A DNA stretch of 64,000 bases from Streptomyces sp. NBC_01197 (GCF_036010505.1 NZ_CP108569.1:2358001-2422000); one strand, 5' to 3'; counted from the first letter of the stretch, positions 42,030 to 51,542 are shown. A program made the numbers and translations. Notes: generated by a model from the letters alone, not told the origin.

Positions 42030-44909
42030 GTGATACGAGACAAGAAGGAACCGACGGAGGGGCCAGGCGTGCAGGAGCCACCGGAGGCGGCGAACGCCCC
42101 CGACTCCGAAACCCCTCCGGGCGGACCGGAGACGGGCCCGGGGCGGGGCGACGGCCCGGGCCGCCAGGGCCGGCCGGGGGCTGACCCCGGCGCGGCCGAC
42201 GGTACGGAATCCGGGCCCGGATCACACCCGGAGCCCGGATCGCAGCCCGCCACCGGATCGCAACCCGGCCCGGCCGCACCGCCCGCCACCGGATCGCACC
42301 CCGGCCCGGCCGCACCGCCCGAGTTCGGCGGGTCGACCCCCATCGACCGGGTCTCCGGCGACGAGCCGCTGCTCGCCGCCCGGGTGCACCGCCCGTCCGA
42401 TCTGCTGCGCCTGCTCACCGGCATCCTGGCCATCGCGCTGGTCCTCGCCATCGCCGCCTTCGCCCACGGCACGACATCCGGGCTCGCCCAGGACATCCAC
42501 AACGGAACCGTCCAGACCCCCGATCTGCTGCTCAAGCTCGCCGGTCTCTTCTCGTCCATCGCCATACTGATCCTGCCGGTCGCCTTCGCGATCGAACGGC
42601 TGGTCAAACGCGACGGCCTGCGGATCGCGGACGGCGTGCTGGCCGCCGTACTCGCCCACGGCGCGGCGCTCGCCACCGACCTCTGGGTCGCCAAGGCCGC
42701 ACCCAAGTCGATCACCGAGGCGCTCACCCAGTCCCTCGCCAACGGCACGCTGACCGACCCCGTGCACGGCTATCTCGCCCCCGTCATCGCCTATATGACG
42801 GCAGTCGGCATGGCCCGCAGGCCGCGCTGGCGGGTGGCGCTCTGGGTGGTGCTGCTGGTCAACGCCTTCGCTGTGCTGGTCGGCCGGCAGACCACCCCCT
42901 TCTCGATCATCGTGACGATCCTGCTGGGCTGGACCGTCGCCTACGGCACGCTGTACGCGGTCGGCTCGCCCAACGTCCGCCCGACCGGCCGCCAGCTGCT
43001 CGCCGGGCTGCGGCACGTCGGCTTCAATCCGATCAGCGCGATGCGCGCCGAGGACATCCCCGACTCGGCTGAGCAGGGCGACCGGGGCCGCCGCTACTTC
43101 GTCACGCTGGAGGACGGCGGGCCGCTCGATGTCACGGTCGTCGACCGGGAGCAGCAGGCGCAGGGTTTCTTCTACCGGGTGTGGCGCCGTCTCACCCTGC
43201 GGTCCATCTCCACCGGCCGCTCCATCCAGTCGCTGCGCCAGGCCCTGGAACAGGAGGCGCTCCTCGCGTACGCGGCCATCGCCGCCGGGGCCAACGCACC
43301 GAAGCTGATCGCCACGTCCGAGCTGGGCCCCGACGCGGTGATGCTCGTGTACGAGCACACCGGCGGCCGCTCCCTCGACTCGCTGCCCGACGAGGAGATC
43401 ACCGACGAGCTGATGCGGAACACCTGGCGGCAGATGCAGGCCCTGCAGTCCCGGCGCATCGCGCACCGCAGGCTCGTCGGCGAAGCGATCCTGGTGGACC
43501 GGGCGGGCCGGGTGATCCTCACCGATCTGCGCGGCGGCGAGATCGCCGCGAGCGACATCGTGCTGCGCATGGACATCGCGCAGCTGCTCACCACGCTGGG
43601 GCTGCGGGCCGGGGCCGAGCGCTCGGTCGCGTCCGCAGTGGCGGTCATCGGACCCGACAAGGTGGCCGACAGCCTGCCGCTGCTCCAGCCGCTGGCGCTG
43701 AGCCGGTCCACCCGGGCGACCCTGCGCCAGCTGGCGCGCGAGCGGGCGCAGCGCGAGCGCGAAGCCGTGATCGAGGCGTCGGAGACGGCGAAACGGGCGA
43801 AGGCCGGGCCCGAAGCGGAACCGGGCGACAGCCGCAAGGCCGCACGTGCCGAGAAGAAGGCCGAGAAGGAGGCCATCGACGACGCGCTGGACGGAGCGCG
43901 TGAGGAGGACCTGCTCTCGCAGATCCGCCACCAGGTGCTGCTGATCCGTCCGCAGGCGCACGCCGAACCGGTACGGCTCGAACGCGTCAAGGTCCGCACC
44001 CTGTTCACGGTCATCGCCGGGTCCGTCGCCGCGTACTTCCTGCTCTCGCAGCTCGCGAACATCCCCTACCACCAGCTGATCACCACCACCCGCTGGGGCT
44101 GGGTCGCCCTGGCGGTGCTGTTCTCCGCGGTGAGTTACGTGGCGGCGGCGATGAGCCTGCTCGGCTTCGTACCGGAGAAGGTGCCGTTCCTGCGGGCCGT
44201 GTCGGCGCAGGTCGCCGGGTCCTTCGTGAAGCTGGTGGCGCCCGCGGCGGTCGGCGGTGTGGCGCTCAACACCCGTTTCCTGCAGCGCGCGGGCGTGCGC
44301 CCCGGGCTCGCGGTGGCCAGTGTCGGTGCCTCGCAGCTCTTCGGGCTCGGCAGCCACATCCTGCTGCTGATGATCTTCGGCTATGTGACGGGCACCGAAC
44401 AGACCCCGTCGCTGACCCCGTCCCGTACGGTGATCGCCGGTCTGCTGACGGCCGCGGTGCTCGCCCTGGTGGTGACGGCGGTGCCGTTCCTGCGGAAGTT
44501 CGTTGTCACGCGGGTGCGTTCGCTGTTCGCCGGGGTGGTGCCGCGCATGCTCGACGTACTTCAGCAGCCCCGCAAGCTGGTCACCGGTATCGGCGGGATG
44601 CTGCTGCTGACCGGCACGTTCGTGATGTGCCTCGACGCCTCGATCCGGGCCTTCGGCGGCGGCTCGACCATAAGTTACGCCAGCATCGCGGTGGTCTTCC
44701 TGACCGCGAACGCGGTGGGCTCCGCCGTACCGACCCCCGGCGGGGTCGGGGCCGTCGAGACGGCGCTGACCGGTGCGCTGATCATCGCTCACGTCGACCC
44801 GGGGACCGCTGCTGCCGCCGTGCTGCTCTTCCGGCTGCTGACGTTCTGGCTTCCGGTGCTGCCCGGCTGGCTGTGCTTCAACTATCTGACGCGCAGGGGG
44901 GCGCTCTAG
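42030..44909 (+). CDS. LPG-synthase-TM/flippase-like protein with internal kinase-like domain
   Basis: The 959-residue product starts at GTG 42030, with GGTGGAG 5 nt upstream. Residues 1-115 are Gly/Pro-rich, including two exact-phase copies of a 36-bp DNA repeat (42249-42320). About six membrane helices follow (125-330). Residues about 350-620 resemble a degenerate small-molecule/protein kinase lobe (ALEQEALLAYAAIAAG, VMLVYEHTGGRSL, LVDRAGRVILTDLRGGEIA). A coiled Lys/Glu segment comes next. Residues about 655-959 form an LPG_synthase_TM (MprF flippase-like) domain with AAVGGVALNTRFLQRAGV and SAVPTPGGVGAVE. It probably moves or modifies a membrane lipid. The lipid is unknown. Confidence 0.85.
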   Translation: MIRDKKEPTEGPGVQEPPEAANAPDSETPPGGPETGPGRGDGPGRQGRPGADPGAADGTESGPGSHPEPGSQPATGSQPGPAAPPATGSHPGPAAPPEFGGSTPIDRVSGDEPLLAARVHRPSDLLRLLTGILAIALVLAIAAFAHGTTSGLAQDIHNGTVQTPDLLLKLAGLFSSIAILILPVAFAIERLVKRDGLRIADGVLAAVLAHGAALATDLWVAKAAPKSITEALTQSLANGTLTDPVHGYLAPVIAYMTAVGMARRPRWRVALWVVLLVNAFAVLVGRQTTPFSIIVTILLGWTVAYGTLYAVGSPNVRPTGRQLLAGLRHVGFNPISAMRAEDIPDSAEQGDRGRRYFVTLEDGGPLDVTVVDREQQAQGFFYRVWRRLTLRSISTGRSIQSLRQALEQEALLAYAAIAAGANAPKLIATSELGPDAVMLVYEHTGGRSLDSLPDEEITDELMRNTWRQMQALQSRRIAHRRLVGEAILVDRAGRVILTDLRGGEIAASDIVLRMDIAQLLTTLGLRAGAERSVASAVAVIGPDKVADSLPLLQPLALSRSTRATLRQLARERAQREREAVIEASETAKRAKAGPEAEPGDSRKAARAEKKAEKEAIDDALDGAREEDLLSQIRHQVLLIRPQAHAEPVRLERVKVRTLFTVIAGSVAAYFLLSQLANIPYHQLITTTRWGWVALAVLFSAVSYVAAAMSLLGFVPEKVPFLRAVSAQVAGSFVKLVAPAAVGGVALNTRFLQRAGVRPGLAVASVGASQLFGLGSHILLLMIFGYVTGTEQTPSLTPSRTVIAGLLTAAVLALVVTAVPFLRKFVVTRVRSLFAGVVPRMLDVLQQPRKLVTGIGGMLLLTGTFVMCLDASIRAFGGGSTISYASIAVVFLTANAVGSAVPTPGGVGAVETALTGALIIAHVDPGTAAAAVLLFRLLTFWLPVLPGWLCFNYLTRRGAL
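42249..42320. repeat. Two tandem 36-bp repeats inside a CDS
   Basis: Copies at 42249-42284 and 42285-42320 are nearly identical. They encode an Ala-Thr-Gly-Ser-x-Pro-Gly-Pro-Ala-Ala-Pro-Pro unit in the disordered N-terminus of the flippase-like protein. Confidence 0.75.
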
Positions 44910-44963
44910 GAGGCCGTCCGGGGCGGGAGCGGGGGCCGGCGGGCCCGCGGTCCGCGCCGTCGT

Positions 44964-45473
44964 TCAGGCGCCCTGCGTCCGGCTCCGCTCCAGCGTCCGC
45001 AGGATCAGCCACTGGTCGCCCCACGCCATCGCCGTGCCCAGTACGGCCATCACCACACCGATCAGTACGCTGCCGGCGGCCGCCCCCACAGCGAATCCGG
45101 CCAGCCCCAGCGCACCCCGGACCGCGAATCGCAGCGCGACCAGGCCGACCGCCAGCAGCCGGGTGCGCTTGTTCTTCCAGAGCGCCCGCATGAAGCGCAT
45201 CCGGGTCCGCAGGACCGTGAGCGAGAGCGTCAGGTTCAGCACGGCGACGACCGGGATCAGCCAGTACGCGACGGGGTAGGCCCGGGCGATGTCGAAGACC
45301 CCCGCGAAGGTGCCGACGATCGGGAAGTACCAGTTGGGCAGCGGCTTGATCTCGACCGGGGCGGGTGCGGCGACCGGAACGGGCGCGCTCGGCGCCGTGT
45401 TCTGCTCCGTAATCCGCGACGTGCTCTGTGCGGTGCTCTGTGCGGTGCTCTGCTCCGTGCTCACTGCGGTCAT
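44964..45473 (-). CDS. Small integral membrane protein (169 aa)
   Basis: ATG 45473 follows GGGGGAACCGGAA and gives MTAVSTEQSTAQS. The first 50 residues are Ser/Thr/Gln-rich with a QST-type tandem, then Pro/Ala/Val. About four hydrophobic segments follow (WYFPIVGTFAGVFDIAR, AYWLIPVVAVLNLTLSL, a third near GALGLAGFAVGAAAG and a fourth). A basic Arg/Lys loop (RTRMRFMRALWKNKRTRL) lies between them. It is convergent with the flippase-like gene. I do not recognise a family. Confidence 0.7.
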   Translation of the reverse strand: MTAVSTEQSTAQSTAQSTSRITEQNTAPSAPVPVAAPAPVEIKPLPNWYFPIVGTFAGVFDIARAYPVAYWLIPVVAVLNLTLSLTVLRTRMRFMRALWKNKRTRLLAVGLVALRFAVRGALGLAGFAVGAAAGSVLIGVVMAVLGTAMAWGDQWLILRTLERSRTQGA

Positions 45474-45657
45474 TTCCGGTTCCCCCTGAGGCTTCGTTTC
45501 CGACACGAGAAGCTTCCCGCGCCGGGTGCCTCCGGCGGCAGAGCGAAGAGTCCGCACTCCGGCAGGACAAATGTCCCGGCCCCGCGGCGAGCGCGACGCT
45601 CGAAGTGCGGCCCGTACGGGCCCCCTTGTGTCCCTTGTGCCCCGGCCCCGGACCGGC

Positions 45658-46782
45658 TCAGCGGGCGGCGATCACCATGATCGCCGCGTCGTCCTGGAGC
45701 CGCCCGCCGACGTACCGGTGGAGATCCTGCTCGATCTCCCGTACCAGAGCGGCCGGTTCCAGACCGGTCCAGTTCTCCAGCCGCCGGGCCAGCGGATAGA
45801 ACACCCTGCGGCCGTCCCGGGCCTCCGTGACCCCGTCCGTGAACAGCAGCAGCCGGTCCCCGTACGGCAGTCGCGTCTCCACGACGGAACGCGCCCGTTC
45901 CCCGTCGGGGACCAGGAAGCCGAGCCCCAGCGGCAGTCCGGCCTCCCCCAGACCGACCTGCCGCGCACCGGAATCGCAGACGGCGAACGGCTCCAGATGA
46001 CCGCAGTTGACCAGCCGCATCCGCTGCCGGTCCGGCGCGAACTCCACGAGCAGCGCGGTGACATGGCGCGGCTCCTGGCCGATGGTCTCGGCGTACTCGT
46101 TGTAGCGGTCCAGTATGTTCTCCATGCGCCGGGTCAGCTCCGACAGTCCCGGCTCCTCGTATCCCGCCACCCGGAAGGCGCTCAGCACGGCCGCGCCCGC
46201 GTTGATCGCGTCGAGCCCCTTGCCGCGCACGTCGGCGACGAGCACCCGGGTCCCGAACGGCGACTCGATCAGCTCGTACAGGTCGCCGCCCACCCGCGCG
46301 TACTCGTCCGCCGCGAGGTAGGCCCCGTACGCCTCGAAGTCCTTGGTGCGCAGCGGGAACGGCCGCAGCAGCGCGAGCTGGACGGCCTCAGCGGCTCCGC
46401 GGGTCCGCTCCAGCAGAGACTGGCGCTGGGAGCCGAGCCGCGCGATCAGCAGCGCGAGCATCCCGACCGTCCAGGTAGCGGCGAGCACGACGGCCATCTG
46501 CGCCGGGTTGTGCTCGTGCGGTGCGAACAGGGGGTACGAGACGGCGATGCTGATGCCGGCCAGGGTGGCGAGCGCTGCCGTGGCCAGAACGCTCAGCACG
46601 AGGGCCCCCACGAGCGGGACCAGACTCGCGAACAGCACCACCCGCAGGTCTCCGGGGGTCACGGACTCCACGCCCACGATCACGGCCAGCACAACGAGCA
46701 GAAACACCAGGAACAGGGCACGCTCCCTGCGCGTCGTGTCCCGCTCCACGAGCAGACGCGTAAGGCTGCGGGCGAGCGGCAT
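45658..46782 (-). CDS. PP2C/SpoIIE-type phosphatase with membrane N-terminus
   Basis: The 374-residue product starts MPLARSLTRLLVE at ATG 46782. Four to five membrane helices lie in the first 130 residues. The C-terminal SpoIIE-type PPM phosphatase (about 150-374) has the metal residues in YARVGGDLYE, VADVRGKGLDA, LLFTDGVTEARDG and LQDDAAIMVI. Such proteins (RsbU/SpoIIE type) dephosphorylate anti-sigma-factor antagonists. No anti-sigma factor or antagonist is adjacent. A longer open frame upstream is Arg/Pro-rich shadow sequence. Confidence 0.9.
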   Translation of the reverse strand: MPLARSLTRLLVERDTTRRERALFLVFLLVVLAVIVGVESVTPGDLRVVLFASLVPLVGALVLSVLATAALATLAGISIAVSYPLFAPHEHNPAQMAVVLAATWTVGMLALLIARLGSQRQSLLERTRGAAEAVQLALLRPFPLRTKDFEAYGAYLAADEYARVGGDLYELIESPFGTRVLVADVRGKGLDAINAGAAVLSAFRVAGYEEPGLSELTRRMENILDRYNEYAETIGQEPRHVTALLVEFAPDRQRMRLVNCGHLEPFAVCDSGARQVGLGEAGLPLGLGFLVPDGERARSVVETRLPYGDRLLLFTDGVTEARDGRRVFYPLARRLENWTGLEPAALVREIEQDLHRYVGGRLQDDAAIMVIAAR

Positions 46783-46930
46783 GGGCAGATCCCATCTGGC
46801 GGATGGCGGATATGCGGCTTTTGTCGACCCTCTCTCACAGTAGCGCCGACCCGACGGCAGCACAGCGGCACAGCCGTGCCCGGGAGCACGGAACAGAAGC
46901 GGGGGCGCACAGAAGCGGGAGCGCGCAGAA

Positions 46931-46969
46931 GAAGGGGCGGCCCGCACATCCCGTGCGGGCCGCCCCTTC
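46931..46969. terminator. Strong hairpin terminator after moeZ
   Basis: A perfect 17-bp inverted repeat (46931-46947 with 46953-46969) with a 5-nt loop lies 20 bp past the moeZ stop and upstream of the phosphatase gene, both on the minus strand. Confidence 0.88.
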
Positions 46970-46988
46970 GACGCAGTGGTGCTCCGGT

Positions 46989-48167
46989 CTAGTAGACCGG
47001 CTTCTCCGGCTCGATCTGGTTGACCCAGCCGATCACGCCGCCGCCCACGTGGACGGCGTCCGCGAAGCCCGCGGACTTCAGCACGGCCAGTACCTCGGCC
47101 GAGCGGACACCCGTCTTGCAGTGCAGGACGATCTTCTTGTCCTGCGGGAGGTCCGACAGGGCGGTGCCCATGATGAACTCGTTCTTCGGGATCAGCTTCG
47201 CGCCCGGGATCGAGACGATCTCGTACTCGTTCGGCTCACGGACGTCGATGATCTCGATCTTCTCGTCGGTGTCGATCCACTCCTTGAGCTGCTTGGGAGT
47301 GATCGTCGAACCGGCCGCCGCCTCCTGGGCCTCCTCGGACACGACGCCGCAGAAGGCCTCGTAGTCGATGAGCTCGGTGACGGTGGGGTTCTCACCGCAG
47401 ACCGCGCAGTCGGGGTCCTTGCGGACCTTGACCTGGCGGTACTGCATCTCCAGGGCGTCGTAGATCATCAGCCGGCCGACCAGCGGCTCACCGATGCCGG
47501 CGAGCAGCTTGATCGCCTCGTTGACCTGGATGGAGCCGATCGACGCGCAGAGCACGCCGAGCACGCCGCCCTCGGCGCAGGAGGGGACCATGCCGGGCGG
47601 CGGCGGCTCCGGGTAGAGGCAGCGGTAGCAGGGCCCGTGCTCGGACCAGAAGACCGACGCCTGACCGTCGAAGCGGTAGATCGAGCCCCAGACGTACGGC
47701 TTGTTGAGCAGCACGCACGCGTCGTTGACCAGGTAGCGGGTGGCGAAGTTGTCCGTGCCGTCCACGATCAGGTCGTACTGCGAGAAGATGTCCATCACGT
47801 TCTCGGCTTCGAGCCGCTCCTCGTGAAGGATCACATTCACCAGGGGGTTGATCCCTAGAACCGTGTCCTTGGCCGACTGGGCCTTGGAACGGCCGATGTC
47901 GGCCTGGCTGTGGATGATCTGGCGCTGCAGGTTCGACTCGTCGACCTCGTCGAACTCCACAATGCCCAGCGTGCCCACACCGGCAGCGGCCAGATACATG
48001 AGGGCGGGCGAGCCGAGGCCGCCCGCGCCCACGGCGAGCACCTTGGCGTTCTTCAGCCGCTTCTGTCCGTCCATCCCCACGTCGGGGATGATCAGGTGGC
48101 GGGAGTACCTGCGGACCTCATCGACGGTGAGTTCAGCAGCTGGCTCGACCAGGGGTGGCAGCGACAC
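46989..48167 (-). CDS. moeZ: Adenylyltransferase/sulfurtransferase MoeZ
   Basis: The 392-residue product starts at GTG 48167 with GGAG nearby. The N-terminal MoeB/ThiF domain has the nucleotide loop VGAGGLGSPALMYLAAAGVG, RQIIHSQADIGRSKA, GTDNFATRYLVND, and zinc Cys pairs GPCYRCLYPEP and CAVCGENP. The C-terminal rhodanese domain has IIDVREPNEYE and the active Cys in IVLHCKTGVRS. It adenylates and thiolates sulfur-carrier C-termini for molybdopterin, thiamine, cysteine or secondary-metabolite sulfur insertion. It is separate from the moaE locus in this window but part of the same pathway. Confidence 0.96.
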   Translation of the reverse strand: MSLPPLVEPAAELTVDEVRRYSRHLIIPDVGMDGQKRLKNAKVLAVGAGGLGSPALMYLAAAGVGTLGIVEFDEVDESNLQRQIIHSQADIGRSKAQSAKDTVLGINPLVNVILHEERLEAENVMDIFSQYDLIVDGTDNFATRYLVNDACVLLNKPYVWGSIYRFDGQASVFWSEHGPCYRCLYPEPPPPGMVPSCAEGGVLGVLCASIGSIQVNEAIKLLAGIGEPLVGRLMIYDALEMQYRQVKVRKDPDCAVCGENPTVTELIDYEAFCGVVSEEAQEAAAGSTITPKQLKEWIDTDEKIEIIDVREPNEYEIVSIPGAKLIPKNEFIMGTALSDLPQDKKIVLHCKTGVRSAEVLAVLKSAGFADAVHVGGGVIGWVNQIEPEKPVY

Positions 48168-48229
48168 GGGGACTCCGTTGGTCGGTATCTACGTACGATG
48201 GTTCTTCCGTAACACTGCCACGCCCCTCC

Positions 48230-49051
48230 TCATTCCGAGACACCAGGTCCGATCCGCGAGACGATTTCGTCCCAGTAGCCGGGCAGTGCCTCGAATGGGG
48301 CGCTCTCCTCGGGCCGGCCTGTGACGGAGCCGTCGGCAGCGCCCTCCGCCCCGCCGGTGCGATCGGTCTCGCCGGTGCGGTCGGCGCGATCGGTCCGGTC
48401 CGTCCGGTCCGTGAAGAAGATCGTGCCCGCCCCCTGCCAGCGGGCGATCCGGACGGCTTCCTCCAGATGCGTGCGCGGGACGCCGTGCACGAAGTGGGCG
48501 AACCGCGACGGGTCGTAATCGGCCGTCCACTCCGCCACCTGCGACCAGCGGTAGTCCGTCCAGGGGCCGCTGAAGGTGACCAGCTGGTCGGCGGTCTCGG
48601 CGTATCCGGGGTACGGGTGCACGCCGTGTCCGAGTACGAGACGGCCGCCGAGCCCCGCCACCGACCTGAGGGCATCCGCGATCCGCCGGGTCTCGGGCAG
48701 GTCGGCGCGGTCGGCCGGGGCCCGGTCGAGGAAGAACCCGTCGGTGCGGTACCAGTCGGCGAACCGGTGGGCCTCCGCGATCAGTTCCCCGAAGGTACGG
48801 GTGCCATGGGCCATGTCGAGATGGCCGAGCACACGCGTGCCCGCGTTACGGAGCCGGCCCGCCGCCGCCAGGCAGTGCGGGTCGGGCCGGGTGCCGGGGC
48901 CGTTGGCGACGTTGAGGACGACCCAGTGCAACGGCGTGCCCGGGCGCGCCAGTTCGGCCCACTCGACCGGCGCGACCAGCGGGTGCGCGTACCCGGGTAC
49001 GCCGAAGCCCAGCTCGGCCGAGAGAGTCGCGCCCGGGGTCAGATGCGGCAT
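48230..49051 (-). CDS. Spherulin-4-like glycoside hydrolase (GH114-related)
   Basis: The 273-residue product starts MPHLTPGATLSAELG at ATG 49051 with GGAGGCGGC upstream, and overlaps the epimerase stop by 13 bp. TIM-barrel strands match spherulation-specific family 4: FGVPGYAHPL, HWVVLNVANGPG, VLGHLDMAHGTR, WYRTDGFFLDRAP with its acidic pair, and FVHGVPRTHLEEAVRIARWQGAGTIFFTD split over a longer stretch. A simple Asp-Arg-Thr repeat (about residues 215-235) follows. The relatives include endo-alpha-1,4-polygalactosaminidase and the PelA hydrolase domain. No signal peptide is visible, which is odd for such an enzyme. Confidence 0.85.
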   Translation of the reverse strand: MPHLTPGATLSAELGFGVPGYAHPLVAPVEWAELARPGTPLHWVVLNVANGPGTRPDPHCLAAAGRLRNAGTRVLGHLDMAHGTRTFGELIAEAHRFADWYRTDGFFLDRAPADRADLPETRRIADALRSVAGLGGRLVLGHGVHPYPGYAETADQLVTFSGPWTDYRWSQVAEWTADYDPSRFAHFVHGVPRTHLEEAVRIARWQGAGTIFFTDRTDRTDRADRTGETDRTGGAEGAADGSVTGRPEESAPFEALPGYWDEIVSRIGPGVSE

Positions 49052-50001
49052 GCCGCCTCCATCCAGATATCGGCGAGCGACTCCTCCAGATTGATGCGAG
49101 GGCGCCAGCCGAGCCGGTCACGGGCGGTGCGCACGTCCGCCTGCTGCCAGCCGCCGCAGCCGTCCGGGTACGGGGACGGCGCGGCCAGATGGTCCATGAC
49201 CGGCTCGGAGGGGCGCGGCGCGACCAGGCCCGAGTGGCGGTGCTGGGGCGCGTCGAGCTCGTGGAGCGTGCCGCCGAATCCGGCGACCCTGGCCAGGACT
49301 GCGGCGGCGTCGCGCAGCTTCACCGCGTGGCCCGTACCGATGTTGACGACGCCCTGGGCGGCGGAGAGCGACGCGGCATGGACGGCGCGCGCCACGTCCC
49401 GGACATCGACGAAGTCGCGCTGGACGCCGAGCCCGGAGAGCTTCAGCTCCTTGTCCCCCGCCTGCATCGCACGGCGCATCGCCTCGGCAAGCCGGCCCAG
49501 CGGGGAGCCCGCGGGGGTGCCGGGACCGACCGGTGAGAAGACCCGCAGGACGATCGCGTCGAGGCCCGAGTTGAGCACCAGCTCGCTGGCGGCCAGCTTG
49601 GAGACCCCGTACGGGCCGCCGGGGCGCGGGACCGCGTCCTCGGCGGTGGACGAACCGGGCTGGCTCGGTCCGTACTCGGCGGCGCAACCGAGCTGCACCA
49701 TCCGCGCGTTGCAGGTGCTGCGGCGCAGCGCCTCGCAGACGGAGGCGACGGCGACGGTGTTGTGCCGGGTCAGATCGCGGGCGCCGCCGCGGGTGGCTCC
49801 GGCGCAGTTGATGACGACCCCGGGGTGCACGGCGTCCAGGAAGCGGGTGAGCGCTCCCGGGCTGCCGCTGGCGAGGTCGAAGCGGACGTCGGCGTCGTCG
49901 CCGCGTCCGAGGGCCGTGAGGTGCACGGCGGGATCGGCGAGCAGGCGGTCGGCCACATAGCGGCCGAGATATCCGTTGGCTCCGAGCAGCAGCACCCTCA
50001 T
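49039..50001 (-). CDS. NAD-dependent epimerase/dehydratase of nucleotide-sugar type
   Basis: The 320-residue extended SDR starts MRVLLLGANGYLG at ATG 50001 with GAGGCGG upstream. The Rossmann motif GANGYLGRYV, VVINCAGATRGG, the catalytic PYGVSKLAASE (Tyr-x-x-x-Lys) and RDFVDVRDVARAV are intact. Substrate is probably a UDP- or TDP-sugar. It lies between the membrane protein and the spherulin-4-like gene, so it may supply the sugar precursor of the polysaccharide made by this cluster. Confidence 0.9.
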   Translation of the reverse strand: MRVLLLGANGYLGRYVADRLLADPAVHLTALGRGDDADVRFDLASGSPGALTRFLDAVHPGVVINCAGATRGGARDLTRHNTVAVASVCEALRRSTCNARMVQLGCAAEYGPSQPGSSTAEDAVPRPGGPYGVSKLAASELVLNSGLDAIVLRVFSPVGPGTPAGSPLGRLAEAMRRAMQAGDKELKLSGLGVQRDFVDVRDVARAVHAASLSAAQGVVNIGTGHAVKLRDAAAVLARVAGFGGTLHELDAPQHRHSGLVAPRPSEPVMDHLAAPSPYPDGCGGWQQADVRTARDRLGWRPRINLEESLADIWMEAACRI

Positions 50002-50155
50002 CGCGCGGCCGCCTCTCGGTACCGACGGGACGGTGCTGGAAGGTCGGGGCTCATTTTTCGTTCTCCTTACTGAGGTGTTGCCGGGTGGTCGGCCCGCGGC
50101 GTCGGCTCCGCGGGAGTTTCGGGGGCGGCGGTCCGGCGGGTGGCCGGCCGCCGCT

Positions 50156-51319
50156 TCAGGCGTGCGCCGAGGCACGGGAGAGTGCGGCGGTGGCGTGCAC
50201 CAGCAGGGCGAGTGCCACCGCTCCGCAGACGACGGCGGATACGGCTGCCGCACCCAGGGCGTCGACGGGCGCGGCGATGAACCGGCAGCCGGGGAGGCGG
50301 CCGATGAGGACGGACGCAAGGGCGAGCGCCTCCCCGGCGCAGGCGGATGCGAGCGCGGCGGCCGCGCCGTCGGGGAGGCCGTGGACGGTGAGCAGCCGGG
50401 AGATGAGGAGCAGCACGGCGAGGGCCGCGGCTCCCGGGCTGAAGCCGGGGACCAGCAGCAGGCCGGCGGGAACAGCCGCGTAGAGCAGGGTGACGGCGAC
50501 CACGAGCGGCCTGGTGTGCGCCGCGAACTCCGCGGTGCCGCGGCTGGCTGCGAGCTTCCGCCCGGCCAGTCGCGCGAAGAGCCGCACACACCAGGCGGCG
50601 GGCGCGACGGCCACGGCGAGACCCGTGACGGCGATCCCGGACAGCGGCCACGGTCCGTCGGGGCCGCCCCGCAGGAACTGGTCGAGGAGTCCGTCGCCGC
50701 AGAGCGCGTAGCCGATCAGCCAGCAGACGTACAGGCGCGCGGCCGGCACCGTACGCCCCCTGGCGCACAACGGGCCCCGGCGCAGGGTGACGGCGAGGGC
50801 GAGCCCGGTGAGGGCCGTCCCGGCCGCCTCGGCCGCGAGCCTGCCGCCGCCGTGGGTCAGCCCGGCCACGATGGCCGTCGCGACGGCGCAGGCGCCGGGC
50901 AGCAGTCCGTCGAAAGGGGCGCGCGGAACGGCTGCCGGAGTGCGCGCCGGTTCGGCACCGTCGGCGTCCGCGCCCCGGGGGACCCGGGCGTACAGCTCGT
51001 CGGCGAGCGAGAAGACGTCCCGGTGCCGGAAGCGGGCGGCCGTCCGGTCGGTGATCCCGTGCGCTTCGAGACCGGCGGCGATCTCCAGCGGGTCGACGGC
51101 CTGCTCGCACAGTTCGCGGTGCCGGTGCATCAGCGCCCGTACGGGGTCGGCGGGACCGCGTACGCCTTTGCGCACCGGGGATTCGGGCAGCCCGGCGGCT
51201 TCGCCCGACACGGCCCCGGAGCGGTCGTCCCAGACCTCGGCGCGGGCGGGCGGACGCGGCCCACCGGGGGGCTGGGGTCCGTCGAGAGGCTGCGGTCCGG
51301 TGGTACGGGGGGTGCTCAT
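50156..51319 (-). CDS. Multi-pass membrane protein of the Pel-like cluster
   Basis: The 387-residue product starts MSTPRTTGPQPLDG at ATG 51319, with GAGAGGT upstream. The N-terminal 150 residues are soluble, with a helical segment (VRALMHRHRELCEQAVD, FSLADELYARV). The remainder contains eight or nine hydrophobic helices with small residues and short polar loops. It lies between a PelF-like transferase and the epimerase. It might export or help polymerise the polysaccharide (a PelG-like role), but the sequence shows no diagnostic PelG motif. Confidence 0.65.
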   Translation of the reverse strand: MSTPRTTGPQPLDGPQPPGGPRPPARAEVWDDRSGAVSGEAAGLPESPVRKGVRGPADPVRALMHRHRELCEQAVDPLEIAAGLEAHGITDRTAARFRHRDVFSLADELYARVPRGADADGAEPARTPAAVPRAPFDGLLPGACAVATAIVAGLTHGGGRLAAEAAGTALTGLALAVTLRRGPLCARGRTVPAARLYVCWLIGYALCGDGLLDQFLRGGPDGPWPLSGIAVTGLAVAVAPAAWCVRLFARLAGRKLAASRGTAEFAAHTRPLVVAVTLLYAAVPAGLLLVPGFSPGAAALAVLLLISRLLTVHGLPDGAAAALASACAGEALALASVLIGRLPGCRFIAAPVDALGAAAVSAVVCGAVALALLVHATAALSRASAHA

Positions 51320-51542
51320 ACGGCGACCTCTCGGCGCTGGCAGGTGCGTGGGGGCCGGAGTCTGCGTGGGGGCCGGAACGGGAGATGGGAGGACACGAGG
51401 CCAGGCCCGCGCCGAGGCGCGCACTCGGCGCTGAACCTGAGCCGGAGCGTGCGCCGGAGCGGCCCGCAGGGCGTGCCGGGATCCATACCGGCCGTGCCTC
51501 CATCGTCACCACAGACAAACGCGCTCCGGCGTACGCCCCCGC

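Noticed and set aside
48321..48440. Possible CRISPR-like or tandem repeat array
   Set aside because: The short GGTCCG/GGTGCG repeats are in-frame low-complexity codons of the hydrolase, with no spacers or unit of CRISPR length.
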